NCBI GenBank assembly: GCA_937897625.1
Contig: CALCNZ010000093.1
Location: 1-5,872, forward strand
Length of the DNA: 5,872 nt
Source: an uncultured Flavobacteriales bacterium
Lineage (GTDB): Bacteria; Bacteroidota; Bacteroidia; Flavobacteriales_D; Sanyastnellaceae
Reading direction: 5' to 3'
Each line of letters begins with the position of its first letter. Positions within the stretch are counted from its first letter, which is position 1. Both the position numbers and the translations under genes were made by a program. Positions 1-5,872 of this stretch are shown piece after piece. Under the pieces are notes generated by a model. That model was not told where the DNA came from and ran no database searches. It worked only from the letters and a program-made list of their open reading frames with translations.

Positions 1-318
1 AATGAAGAGCGTTACTTATTGCCCTATCTAGAGGGCGCAACGCCATCTAAACCTGCCGTCTCAGAAGAGGAAAAAAGCTTGCTGCAAAAGCGGTTAGATA
101 AACTTACGCAGAAGACACGAATCAACAAAATACTACTTGTGATAAGCGCAATAGCTGTGCTTATGCTTTCATTATTCCTCGTTATTTCAGGTTATTATGA
201 CGCGGTTGTAGGAGCTTTGGAAATTTTTATTTTACTGCTACTTCTTTTCATCTCGATTCGAATTATTCAAAGGAATAAAAAAGCCAAAATCGAAGACAGA
301 CTAAATACGACTAGTTAA
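1..318 (+). CDS. Small two-helix membrane protein, 3' end only (function unknown)
   Basis: I do not recognise this protein. The reading frame is open from the first base of the window, with 105 residues visible before the TAA at 316-318, so its start lies upstream. A TTG at 19 is the only internal start candidate near the edge, and I prefer a 5'-truncated gene. The visible part has a polar, charged N-terminal stretch (residues 1-42, rich in Glu, Lys and Arg, possibly a short amphipathic or coiled segment around 22-40). Two strongly hydrophobic segments follow at about 43-63 and 68-88, joined by a very short loop containing GYYD, and then a basic tail (QRNKKAK). By the positive-inside rule both ends should face the cytoplasm, giving a helical hairpin in the inner membrane. 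The gene converges on the nitroreductase gene and their stop codons overlap. It could be a complete small protein just clipped by the window or the C-terminus of a larger one. Confidence 0.6.
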   Translation, partial: NEERYLLPYLEGATPSKPAVSEEEKSLLQKRLDKLTQKTRINKILLVISAIAVLMLSLFLVISGYYDAVVGALEIFILLLLLFISIRIIQRNKKAKIEDRLNTTS

Positions 319-944
319 AGACGATGCACAAAATCACTCATCGACTTCCGAACCTTCTTCGCGTTGATTAAATAATCTTTCTCTGGATTGCGATAGCCGA
401 GGGGAAGCAAGAGTACCGACTTTAAGCCTTTTGCTTCAAGACCTAAAATGCGATCGACCTCGGCTGGATTAAATCCTTCCATTGGAGTAGCATCCACTTC
501 TTCCATAGCAGCCGCTAACATGGCAATGCCCAAAGCAATGTATGCCTGCTTTGAGGTGTGATTAAAATTCTCTTCAGAAGAGCGCGCTGGATATACCTTC
601 AATAAATTGTTGCGGTAGTTCTCCCACCCTTCACTCTTCATGTTGCGTTCTTCATTCACCAAATCGAACCACTTGTTAATTCGATCTTCCGTATACGTAT
701 CCCAAGCTGCAAACACCAACAAGTGCGAACAATCCTCAACCTGACCTTGATTGTGCGCTGCTGCTTTCAACTCGGTCTTCAATTCTTGATTCGTAATAAC
801 AAACAATTCGTAAGGTTGCAATCCACTTGAAGATGGCGATAAACGAATCGCTTCCACTATTCTCCCAATCTTATCATCACTCACTTTCTCACCGTTCATG
901 GCCTTCGTGGCATATCTCCACTGCATTCTTTCAACTACGTTCAT
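315..944 (-). CDS. NfsB-like FMN-dependent nitroreductase / NAD(P)H-dependent oxidoreductase
   Basis: This 209-residue protein belongs to the nitroreductase superfamily: dimeric flavoproteins that use NAD(P)H to reduce nitroaromatics, quinones or related acceptors in the cytosol. E. coli NfsB is 217 residues, so this is full length. Visible signatures align with NfsB from memory: the N-terminal RYATK (10-14), equivalent to the FMN-phosphate-binding RHSTK; SPSSSGLQP (36-44), matching SPSSTNSQP; DCSHLLVFAA (71-80); SKQAYIALG (131-139), matching AKQVYLNVG; PMEGF (154-158), matching PIEGF; and the C-terminal LPLGYR and KVRK basic pair (197-200). The ATG at 944 is the only sensible start because an in-frame stop lies at 966-968. 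The physiological substrate cannot be read from sequence. A possible promoter lies just upstream, so the gene may be expressed independently of the glycosidase gene before it. Its stop overlaps that of the convergent membrane-protein gene. Confidence 0.93.
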   Translation of the reverse strand: MNVVERMQWRYATKAMNGEKVSDDKIGRIVEAIRLSPSSSGLQPYELFVITNQELKTELKAAAHNQGQVEDCSHLLVFAAWDTYTEDRINKWFDLVNEERNMKSEGWENYRNNLLKVYPARSSEENFNHTSKQAYIALGIAMLAAAMEEVDATPMEGFNPAEVDRILGLEAKGLKSVLLLPLGYRNPEKDYLINAKKVRKSMSDFVHRL

Positions 945-960
945 ATCGCTATTTTTTTTG

Positions 961-989
961 TAAAGTTATTCCTTAATCCGAATTTCAAA
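961..989 (-). promoter_or_regulatory. Possible Bacteroidota-type promoter for the nitroreductase gene
   Basis: Read on the minus strand, TTTG (989-986) is followed after 17 nt by TAACTTTA (968-961). This matches the Bacteroidota consensus of a -33 TTG/TTTG and a -7 TAnnTTTG in spacing, with one mismatch at the last base of the -7 box. Transcription would start roughly 10-13 nt before the ATG at 944, giving a very short leader. It lies in the 97-bp gap after the GH3 gene, which is where a separate promoter would be expected. The motif is short and the sequence AT-rich, so chance occurrence is quite possible. Confidence 0.4.
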
Positions 990-1040
990 CAACTATCCAT
1001 ACGAGTTGTTCGCAATGGAATTTCAATAAACACCCTCCAA

Positions 1041-3680
1041 TCAATTTCCTGAATACTCCCACACGAACTCTTGCTGAATTTCGCGACTGGAACTTCCAAA
1101 CATGATCCGGTATTTCCCCGAGCTGAATTTCCATTCACCATTGTCCATGTATTCCTGAAGCTCTTGCTGACCCACATGGAAAGTGATTTCCTTTTCTTCG
1201 TTGGGTTGAAGGAAAACTTTTTGAAACCCTTTCAATTTCTGGACAGCTTCCACACGCTGTGAATTCGGACGTTGCACGTACATCTGCACCACTTCACTTC
1301 CAGCAACCTTGCCCGTGTTTTTTATTCGAAGAGAAACTTCCATTGATGTGTTCTTTCCCGCTCCGATTTCATTCGCATTCAATTCACTCAATGAAAAAGT
1401 AGTATAACTCTTTCCATATCCAAATGGAAAAAGTGGAAGCCCCGTTCCATCTATGTAATCGCTTCCTCTTCCAGTTGGCTCATGCCAGTAGCTCAGCGGC
1501 AACTGCCCTTCATGACGCGGAAAGGTGATTGGCAATTTTCCACTTGGATTCACTTTTCCACTCAAGACATGCGCAAGCGCAGTTCCTTGCTTTTCTCCCG
1601 CATACCACATCATCACTACACCATCCACTTCATTCAACCAACGCTCCATAACAACAGCACTTCCACCAACTAAAACAACTACAATGGGCTTGCCCGTTTT
1701 CGCCAATTCTAAAATCAACTTCTCTTGATTTCCTGGAAGAGTTAGCTTGCTTCTATCTTGAAACTCTCCTTCTTCAATTCCTGCAACAACAACAATCGCA
1801 TCTACTTTCTTCGACATTGAAACAGCTTCTTGAATCTCTTTCTCTTCTGAATCCTTCCTTCTTCCAACCAAGGCCAATTGTGCATTTCCGAAGGTCTCGT
1901 GAAATTCTACACGAAGCTTGTACGACTTTCCTTTTTCCAATTTCATGGAATGAAACACCAAATGAAACGAAACTTTTTCCCACTGATCAATCACCAATTC
2001 GTCTTTCACATACATGCGAAAACCGTCGTTGCCCTTCAGCCCTATGGCTTCCCAATTGTTGTCTCGCGGAGTGAAAGTTGTTTCAAATTTCGCACTGAAT
2101 TTTTCTTTCTGAATTCGCTCGTCCGGAGAATAAAAGGTGTAATAAAAATCCAAGACACCTTTCCATTTATTCACCACTTCAACGCCTTGAAAATTCAATT
2201 CAGAAAAATAATGCGCTTCAATTTCCGACAAATCCTCTTCCTTCAACACAACTTCCTTTTCTAACTTCCTGCTGCATCCACGAGCGTATTCAATGCCCAC
2301 GTCGCCTTCGTAATGCTCCTTCATTCCATCTAAAACACTCACCAACGAATTACCACTTCCACTGTATCCTCCCAATCGACATTCAGCAGCGTCTTCACCC
2401 ACCACCAATATTTTTTTGTAGTTGGAAGAAAGAGGCAAGACGTTGTTCTCGTTCTTCAACAACACCATCGATTCCTCAGCCGCTTTCAAGGCAAGCGCTT
2501 GCTGATTTTTCAAATCAATTGCATGAAACTCTGCATACGGATTGTCGAACAATCCCAATTCAAACTTCAATTTCAACACACGCGAAACAGCAGAATCCAA
2601 TGCAGATTGACGCACTTCATTTTTCAAGAAGGGAGAAGAAAATAATTTATCGTGATGAATGGACGTTTGAAAAATGACATCCATTCCATTCTCTATTGCT
2701 TGCTTTCCGCTGGTTGGATAATCGGGCGAAGTGTTGTGCAAGACATTCGCTCCGCCCACTGCTCCGGCATCTGAAATAACAACGCCTGTGAACTTCCAAT
2801 TTTCTTTTAATGTATGTTGAAGGAGATTCGCATTCATGCTGCATGGAATTCCATTCAACGAATTGTAACTCGCCATTACACTGCGCGCGCCTGCCTGGAA
2901 GCAGGCCAAGAAAGGCGGATAATGCATTTCATTCAGCGCTTTATCGTCTAGATGAATGGGATAGCTGTCCCTTCCACCATCGCCAACATTTGCAACGAAG
3001 TGCTTTGGAGTGGTGACTATATTTTTCGATTCGAAGGCACGAACAAATGCGGCACCAAAGACACTGCACAAATAAGGATCTTCGCCGTAGGTCTCTTCTG
3101 TTCTTCCCCAACGCACATCGGTTGCCACATTCACAACCGGAGAAAGAACCATGCGCCATCCGCGTTGATAGGTAGCAGTAGCAATGGCGTCGGAAACTTC
3201 TTCCATAAGTGCTGTATTAAAACTCGCTGCAAGCGCTATCGATTGCGGAAAAGAAACACCACCCTTCGCAACTACCCCGTGCAAAGACTCGCCAAAGAAA
3301 ATTGCTGGAATGCCTAATCTCGTTTTCGTTACCAAATACTTCTGAATGCGCAGCATTTCTGCCAATTCCGCTTCTACTGAATTTCCATTTGAATAATCGA
3401 GCATCTGTTGTCCTGCTGCTTCATTCAATCCGGAGGTGTTCATTTCAATCCCGAAAATTCCGTGCGTGTAATCCTCCTCTTTGAAAACACCATCGTGTGC
3501 AATCATAAACACTTGATAGAATTTTTCTTCTTGCGTCATGCGCGAAAGCAAATCCTTCACGCGTGCATCAACCGACAAGCGATCGTCTTTGTATGGGAGC
3601 ACTTGTGCGTTTAGCTGCGCACAGGCAAGTATTCCAATGAGAAAAAATAGAATTCGAAAATTGAAGAAAAAGGATTTCAA
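1041..3680 (-). CDS. Secreted glycoside hydrolase family 3 enzyme with PA14 insert (beta-glucosidase/beta-xylosidase-like)
   Basis: This 879-residue protein is a complete GH3 exo-acting glycosidase; the family releases glucose, xylose or other sugars from the non-reducing ends of beta-linked oligosaccharides. Residues 1-25 form a signal peptide (FRILFFLIGILAC..LNA|Q), so it acts in the periplasm or beyond. ILAC at 17-20 also fits a loose lipobox. The N-terminal barrel covers about 30-380, with RWGRTEETYGEDP (190-202), PKHF (225-228) and the nucleophile Asp304 in VISDAGAV. The second domain starts near 400 and is interrupted at about 490-605 by a PA14-like domain (GNDGFRMYVKDELVIDQW). It resumes with EGEFQDR (637-643), where Glu639 aligns with the acid/base, then LPGNQEKLI and NPSGKLPITFP (711-721). 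A fibronectin-III-like domain (about 778-870) closes the protein, with no obvious type IX secretion tail. The start is TTG; no ATG preserves the signal peptide, and the start lies 11 nt after the preceding stop. The sugar specificity is not decidable from sequence. Confidence 0.93.
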   Translation of the reverse strand: MKSFFFNFRILFFLIGILACAQLNAQVLPYKDDRLSVDARVKDLLSRMTQEEKFYQVFMIAHDGVFKEEDYTHGIFGIEMNTSGLNEAAGQQMLDYSNGNSVEAELAEMLRIQKYLVTKTRLGIPAIFFGESLHGVVAKGGVSFPQSIALAASFNTALMEEVSDAIATATYQRGWRMVLSPVVNVATDVRWGRTEETYGEDPYLCSVFGAAFVRAFESKNIVTTPKHFVANVGDGGRDSYPIHLDDKALNEMHYPPFLACFQAGARSVMASYNSLNGIPCSMNANLLQHTLKENWKFTGVVISDAGAVGGANVLHNTSPDYPTSGKQAIENGMDVIFQTSIHHDKLFSSPFLKNEVRQSALDSAVSRVLKLKFELGLFDNPYAEFHAIDLKNQQALALKAAEESMVLLKNENNVLPLSSNYKKILVVGEDAAECRLGGYSGSGNSLVSVLDGMKEHYEGDVGIEYARGCSRKLEKEVVLKEEDLSEIEAHYFSELNFQGVEVVNKWKGVLDFYYTFYSPDERIQKEKFSAKFETTFTPRDNNWEAIGLKGNDGFRMYVKDELVIDQWEKVSFHLVFHSMKLEKGKSYKLRVEFHETFGNAQLALVGRRKDSEEKEIQEAVSMSKKVDAIVVVAGIEEGEFQDRSKLTLPGNQEKLILELAKTGKPIVVVLVGGSAVVMERWLNEVDGVVMMWYAGEKQGTALAHVLSGKVNPSGKLPITFPRHEGQLPLSYWHEPTGRGSDYIDGTGLPLFPFGYGKSYTTFSLSELNANEIGAGKNTSMEVSLRIKNTGKVAGSEVVQMYVQRPNSQRVEAVQKLKGFQKVFLQPNEEKEITFHVGQQELQEYMDNGEWKFSSGKYRIMFGSSSREIQQEFVWEYSGN

Positions 3681-3691
3681 GATGAATAGAA

Positions 3692-4315
3692 TTAATTCGA
3701 CTCGTTTAATATTTTCTCGAACACTTCCACCGGCTGAGCGCCTGAAACGACCGACTCTCTGTTGAAGACAAAGAACGGAACCCCACGTGCACCGAACTGT
3801 TGAGCAGTGTAGGCGTCTTCATTCACAGCCTCTTCAAATTCATTGGAATGAAGCACACGAAGAACATCTTCTTCCTTCAATCCAACTGAAACCGCAACGC
3901 GAACCAGATTCGCTTCTTCGTTCAAATTAAAATTCTCTGTGAAGTGTGCTTTCAGAAAAGCTTCCTTCAATTCAGAACCTTTCCCAATAGATTTTGCAAA
4001 GTGTAAAACTCGATGCGCATGAAACGTATTCAAGACAAAGGAACTTCTTAATTTCATATCCAAGCCAGCATTCGCAGCCATGCCTTCCACATGATTCATC
4101 ATACCGTTCACCTGATTAATGGACATTCCCTTTTTCGAAGCAAGATGCTCCACCACTGAAACGCCCGCATCTTCGGGAGTAACCGTCGGATCCAATTGGA
4201 AACTCTTCCATTCAATTTCTACTTCCTTCCCTGTGCTCTTGAGCGCCTGTTCTAAGTGACGTTTACCGATGTAACAAAACGGACAAACGATATCGGACCA
4301 AATTTCTATTTTCAT
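3692..4315 (-). CDS. DsbA-family thiol-disulfide oxidoreductase, FrnE-like (cytosolic)
   Basis: This 207-residue protein has the thioredoxin-fold/helical-insert architecture of the DsbA superfamily, closest in appearance to the FrnE/YwbO group. An N-terminal beta strand leads straight into SDIVCPFCYIGK (7-18), with the redox-active pair Cys11-Pro-Phe-Cys14. A mostly helical insert spans about 44-170, and the fold resumes with the cis-proline loop RGVPFFVF (178-185; Pro180) and the SGAQP segment (191-195) typical of the FrnE group. There is no signal peptide, so it is probably a cytosolic thiol oxidoreductase or isomerase; the family also includes 2-hydroxychromene-2-carboxylate isomerase-like members, and the substrate is unknown. 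The ATG at 4315 is fixed by an in-frame TAA directly upstream (4318-4316). The gene follows the repeat-filled spacer after xseB and precedes the GH3 gene by 11 nt. The extra C-terminal cysteine pair described for Deinococcus FrnE is absent: the chain ends soon after SGAQP. Confidence 0.9.
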   Translation of the reverse strand: MKIEIWSDIVCPFCYIGKRHLEQALKSTGKEVEIEWKSFQLDPTVTPEDAGVSVVEHLASKKGMSINQVNGMMNHVEGMAANAGLDMKLRSSFVLNTFHAHRVLHFAKSIGKGSELKEAFLKAHFTENFNLNEEANLVRVAVSVGLKEEDVLRVLHSNEFEEAVNEDAYTAQQFGARGVPFFVFNRESVVSGAQPVEVFEKILNESN

Positions 4316-4355
4316 TTAACAAAACTACTCATTCATTTCTTAAATCCGTTTTAGG

Positions 4356-4524
4356 TTCTTCGAAAGGTGTTTTACAAGGTACGGTGCAAGTTGTTTCACA
4401 AGGTGCTTTGCAAGGACGCTTCGCGTAGCGACCTTCCAACGGACCTTTCGAAGAACCTTCGTAAGACCTTCCAACGGAACTTTCGAAGAACCTTCGTAAG
4501 ACCTTCCAACGGAACTAGCGAAGC
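4356..4524. repeat. Mirror-arranged 12-nt microrepeat array forming a large imperfect palindrome
   Basis: This array fills most of the 211-bp gene-free spacer (4316-4526) and begins 2 nt after the xseB stop codon in the direction of transcription. On the + strand, five consecutive 12-nt units occupy 4356-4415: TTCTTCGAAAGG, TGTTTTACAAGG, TACGGTGCAAGT, TGTTTCACAAGG and TGCTTTGCAAGG. A 15-nt centre (ACGCTTCGCGTAGCG, 4416-4430) follows. Eight units of 12 or 11 nt then fill 4431-4524, each beginning ACCTT or a variant, such as ACCTTCCAACGG and ACCTTTCGAAGA. The left units read on the minus strand share the same ACCTTnnnAA pattern, so the two halves are inverted copies of one unit family. Folding about 4423/4424 gives 26 Watson-Crick matches over the first 36 positions. 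The function is unknown: candidates are an RNA stem-loop within the transcript or a decaying mobile repeat. Confidence 0.8.
4431..4524. repeat. 35-bp tandem direct repeat (two full copies plus a diverged partial third)
   Basis: Copies begin at 4431, 4466 and 4501, so the period is exactly 35 bp. Copies one and two differ at a single position (C4444 versus A4479). The third matches for 16 bases, then diverges at two bases, still showing CGAAG before it ends next to the xseB stop. Each 35-mer is made of smaller units of 12, 12 and 11 nt, so it is a higher-order repeat within the larger array. Each full copy contains CGAAG-AAC-CTTCG, a small inverted repeat. A period not divisible by three argues against selection for a repeated peptide. 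Confidence 0.85.
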
Positions 4525-4526
4525 AT

Positions 4527-4727
4527 CTACTGTTCAAGCTCTTTCAAAATCTGATTTACATCTTCCTCTGTAGAAGACAACTTCGTCTTGCATATTGCGA
4601 TTAACTCCGAAGCGCGTTTAACTTTTTCCGACAAGATATCTACCGAGATCTGTCCCAATTCAATTTCTGTTACTATGGCTTGAAGCTCTGTAAAAGCGCG
4701 TGCATAGTTTACTTCTGTTTCACTCAT
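4527..4727 (-). CDS. xseB: Exodeoxyribonuclease VII small subunit
   Basis: This 66-residue protein is the small subunit of exodeoxyribonuclease VII, the cytosolic nuclease that degrades single-stranded DNA to oligonucleotides from either end. Several small subunits bind each large subunit. The sequence follows the XseB pattern: YARAFTELQAIVTEIE (8-23), matching FEKALSELEQIVTRLE of E. coli; then GQISVDILSEKVKRASELIAICKTKL, matching the G-(D/E)-(L/I)-x-(L/V)-(E/D) turn followed by a long helix; and an acidic end (EEDVNQILKELEQ). E. coli XseB is 80 residues; the difference is at the variable ends. The protein is predicted to be almost entirely helical and coiled. It starts 4 nt after the xseA stop codon, the usual coupled arrangement. 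Its stop codon abuts the repeat array, so its expression or mRNA 3' end could be affected by that structure. Confidence 0.93.
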   Translation of the reverse strand: MSETEVNYARAFTELQAIVTEIELGQISVDILSEKVKRASELIAICKTKLSSTEEDVNQILKELEQ

Positions 4728-4731
4728 ATTC

Positions 4732-5872
4732 TTATTTCTTAATAGATGTTATTGTTCCGTTGTATAAAAGAGTCGTTAGTTCTTCCCCTGAGTTTATTTC
4801 ACTTTCGTCGGTAACGGCCTTTCCGTTAACGAGCGTTATGCTGAAGCCTCGCTTCAACACGTTTCGTGGATCAAGCAAGCGGACGCTGTTTTCTAATCCG
4901 TTTACCAGCATCAATTCCTTCGACAACCGAACGTTCGTTCGGCTTTTCATTCCTTCTTGTAAATTGGAAACGGAAACGCGTTCGGCTGTGAGCAAGGTGC
5001 GTGCGTCGTTGGCAAGTGCCTTCGATAGTTTCTGAATATTCCCTTTTTCGTTTGAAACTTGTTGCAGCGTTTTCGTCCGTAATTCCACGCGAAGTGTTTC
5101 AATCTTTGACGTGTTTTTCACCAGCATTGTTTCAACCACCGATCGAAACAGCAGAACAAAGGCATGCAACTTCGATTTGGTTTCTGAAAGAAGGCGCAAC
5201 GATTTGTCCGTAAGCGCTTCTTCAGCTCGCTGAACGGGTAAATAAAAATTATGAAACTGCTGAATGAAGAAGTTTCCTAAATCTGTTGGAGTAATTAAAT
5301 TCTTGAAGGCCACCATATCGGCTACCGATTCATTAATCCGGTGGCCTATTCCGGTTAAAACGGGAAGAGGAAATTCAGCAATGACTTTGCATAAGTTCAC
5401 GTTGTTGTAGCAAGCCAATCCAATGTCTCCGCCTCCTCCGCGAACAATGACTACCGCATCAAAATGATGCGCAACCTTTCGAATGCGATTCAATTGAAGT
5501 GTCAAATCGGCAACTGCCTTATCGCCTTGAAGCAATGATGGAAAGAGCATATGGAAAAACTTGTACTTCCAAGCATTCTCATCGAGTACATGCGTGAAGT
5601 CTTGATATCCCTTACTGTTCGCCACAGAGATAATAGCAAGTCTTTGCGGAAGAATGGGTAAACTTTTTTTTCGATTTAAATCGAAAATACCCTGTTGTTT
5701 TAAAGCCTGAATGCTGTTCTGTTTTTCTTGTTCCAGATCTCCAAGCGTATAGTTCGCATCTATTTCATGAATGGTTAATGAAATACCATATTTGGAATCG
5801 AATCCAACCGAAACGTTCATGAGCACCTTAATGCCATCTTTCAAAGGTTCTTGAATGGCCTGAATAAAATTC
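4732..5872 (-). CDS. xseA: Exodeoxyribonuclease VII large subunit (5'-truncated by window edge)
   Basis: The frame stays open to the right edge, so the N-terminus is missing; 379 residues are visible, against 456 for E. coli XseA. The missing part is most of the N-terminal OB-fold DNA-binding domain, whose end is visible (about 1-45: VLMNVSVGFDSKYGISLTI). The catalytic region follows: ALKQQGIFDLNRKKSLP (56-72), IISVANSKGYQDF (80-92), VVIVRGGGGDIGLACYNN (140-157), LPVLTGIGHRINESVADM (169-186) and NLITPTDLG (191-199). A long coiled-coil stretch spans about 205-330. The C-terminal LDPRNVLKRGFSITLVNGK (333-351) and final SGEELTTLLYNG end are typical. The Asp (YQD), Arg (RGGGG) and His (GIGH) motif residues are retained, but the Asp usually found in GHxxD is Asn here. 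TTG at 5844 is an internal codon, not the start. The enzyme degrades single-stranded DNA in repair and mutagenesis-related processing together with XseB, encoded directly downstream. Confidence 0.94.
   Translation of the reverse strand, partial: NFIQAIQEPLKDGIKVLMNVSVGFDSKYGISLTIHEIDANYTLGDLEQEKQNSIQALKQQGIFDLNRKKSLPILPQRLAIISVANSKGYQDFTHVLDENAWKYKFFHMLFPSLLQGDKAVADLTLQLNRIRKVAHHFDAVVIVRGGGGDIGLACYNNVNLCKVIAEFPLPVLTGIGHRINESVADMVAFKNLITPTDLGNFFIQQFHNFYLPVQRAEEALTDKSLRLLSETKSKLHAFVLLFRSVVETMLVKNTSKIETLRVELRTKTLQQVSNEKGNIQKLSKALANDARTLLTAERVSVSNLQEGMKSRTNVRLSKELMLVNGLENSVRLLDPRNVLKRGFSITLVNGKAVTDESEINSGEELTTLLYNGTITSIKK

Noticed and set aside
988..1010. Inverted repeat AACAACT / AGTTGTT with a 9-nt loop, downstream of the GH3 stop; considered as a terminator
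   Set aside because: The 7-bp stem has only two G-C pairs and no T-run follows on the minus strand. It also overlaps the candidate -33 box, so it is more likely chance.
1774..2264. Several overlapping open frames opposite or out of frame with the GH3 gene (also around 2647-3614)
   Set aside because: They are shadows of the GH3 coding sequence. None shows recognisable domains, and the GH3 frame has continuous family motifs.
4320..4327. TAGTTTTG on the minus strand, an exact TAnnTTTG match just upstream of the DsbA-like start
   Set aside because: It ends only 4 nt before the ATG and no TTG/TTTG lies at the expected distance further upstream. A start at this promoter would leave essentially no leader.
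4356..4524. Considered as a CRISPR array because of the regular repeats
   Set aside because: The units are 11-12 nt with no unique spacers, they invert at the centre, and no cas gene is nearby.
4340..4537. A 65-codon minus-strand frame through the spacer, encoding a very basic peptide with a Leu/Val-Lys tetrad pattern (such as VLAKHLVKQLAPYLVKHL)
   Set aside because: The regular pattern follows directly from the 12-nt DNA repeat. Other frames across the same array are also open, the start would be a TTG inside xseB, and the 35-bp period does not preserve frame. It should be revisited only if ribosome profiling shows translation.
4367..4573. A 68-codon plus-strand frame through the same repeat array
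   Set aside because: It runs antisense into xseB and its repetitive composition (VRCK, LFHK, VLCK) is explained by the 12-nt repeats. No recognisable protein is visible.
4732..5844. TTG at 5844 as the xseA start
   Set aside because: The frame is open upstream to the window edge, and this point would cut away most of the conserved OB-fold. The gene is truncated by the window.

Overview
The window looks like a chromosomal stretch from a member of the Bacteroidota, probably a flavobacterium-like lineage. The evidence is: a moderately AT-rich base composition; starts without recognisable Shine-Dalgarno sequences; a possible promoter of the TTG-N17-TAnnTTTG type; a secreted enzyme whose signal peptide ends in the 'LNA|Q' style common in this phylum; and an exodeoxyribonuclease VII large subunit with the RGGGG...CYNN...GIGH signature I associate with Bacteroidota XseA. 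The species cannot be named from this sequence.

Layout. At the left edge (1-318, + strand) is the 3' end of a gene for a small protein with two membrane segments. It converges on a minus-strand nitroreductase gene (315-944), and the two stop codons overlap in a TTAA tetranucleotide. Everything from there to the right edge reads on the minus strand. In transcription order (right to left) it is: xseA (partial, 4732-5872), xseB (4527-4727), a 211-bp spacer filled by a repeat array, a cytosolic DsbA-family/FrnE-like oxidoreductase (3692-4315), a secreted family 3 glycoside hydrolase with a PA14 insert (1041-3680), a 97-bp gap with a possible promoter, and the nitroreductase.

How the genes relate. 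XseA and XseB are the two subunits of exodeoxyribonuclease VII and are spaced 4 nt apart, so they are surely co-transcribed. The DsbA-like and GH3 genes are 11 nt apart and may be translationally coupled. There is no pathway logic linking the nuclease, thiol oxidoreductase, glycosidase and nitroreductase. No SusC/SusD pair, regulator or other polysaccharide-utilisation gene is visible, so this looks like a run of housekeeping genes and not a dedicated system.

The most unusual element is non-coding. The spacer between xseB and the DsbA-like gene is a mirror-arranged microrepeat array (4356-4524). Five 12-nt units lie in one orientation, then a 15-nt near-palindromic centre, then eight 11/12-nt units in the opposite orientation. 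Together they form a large imperfect palindrome, with a 35-bp tandem repeat in the right arm. I do not recognise this element. No CRISPR array, tRNA, rRNA, transposase or phage gene was seen.
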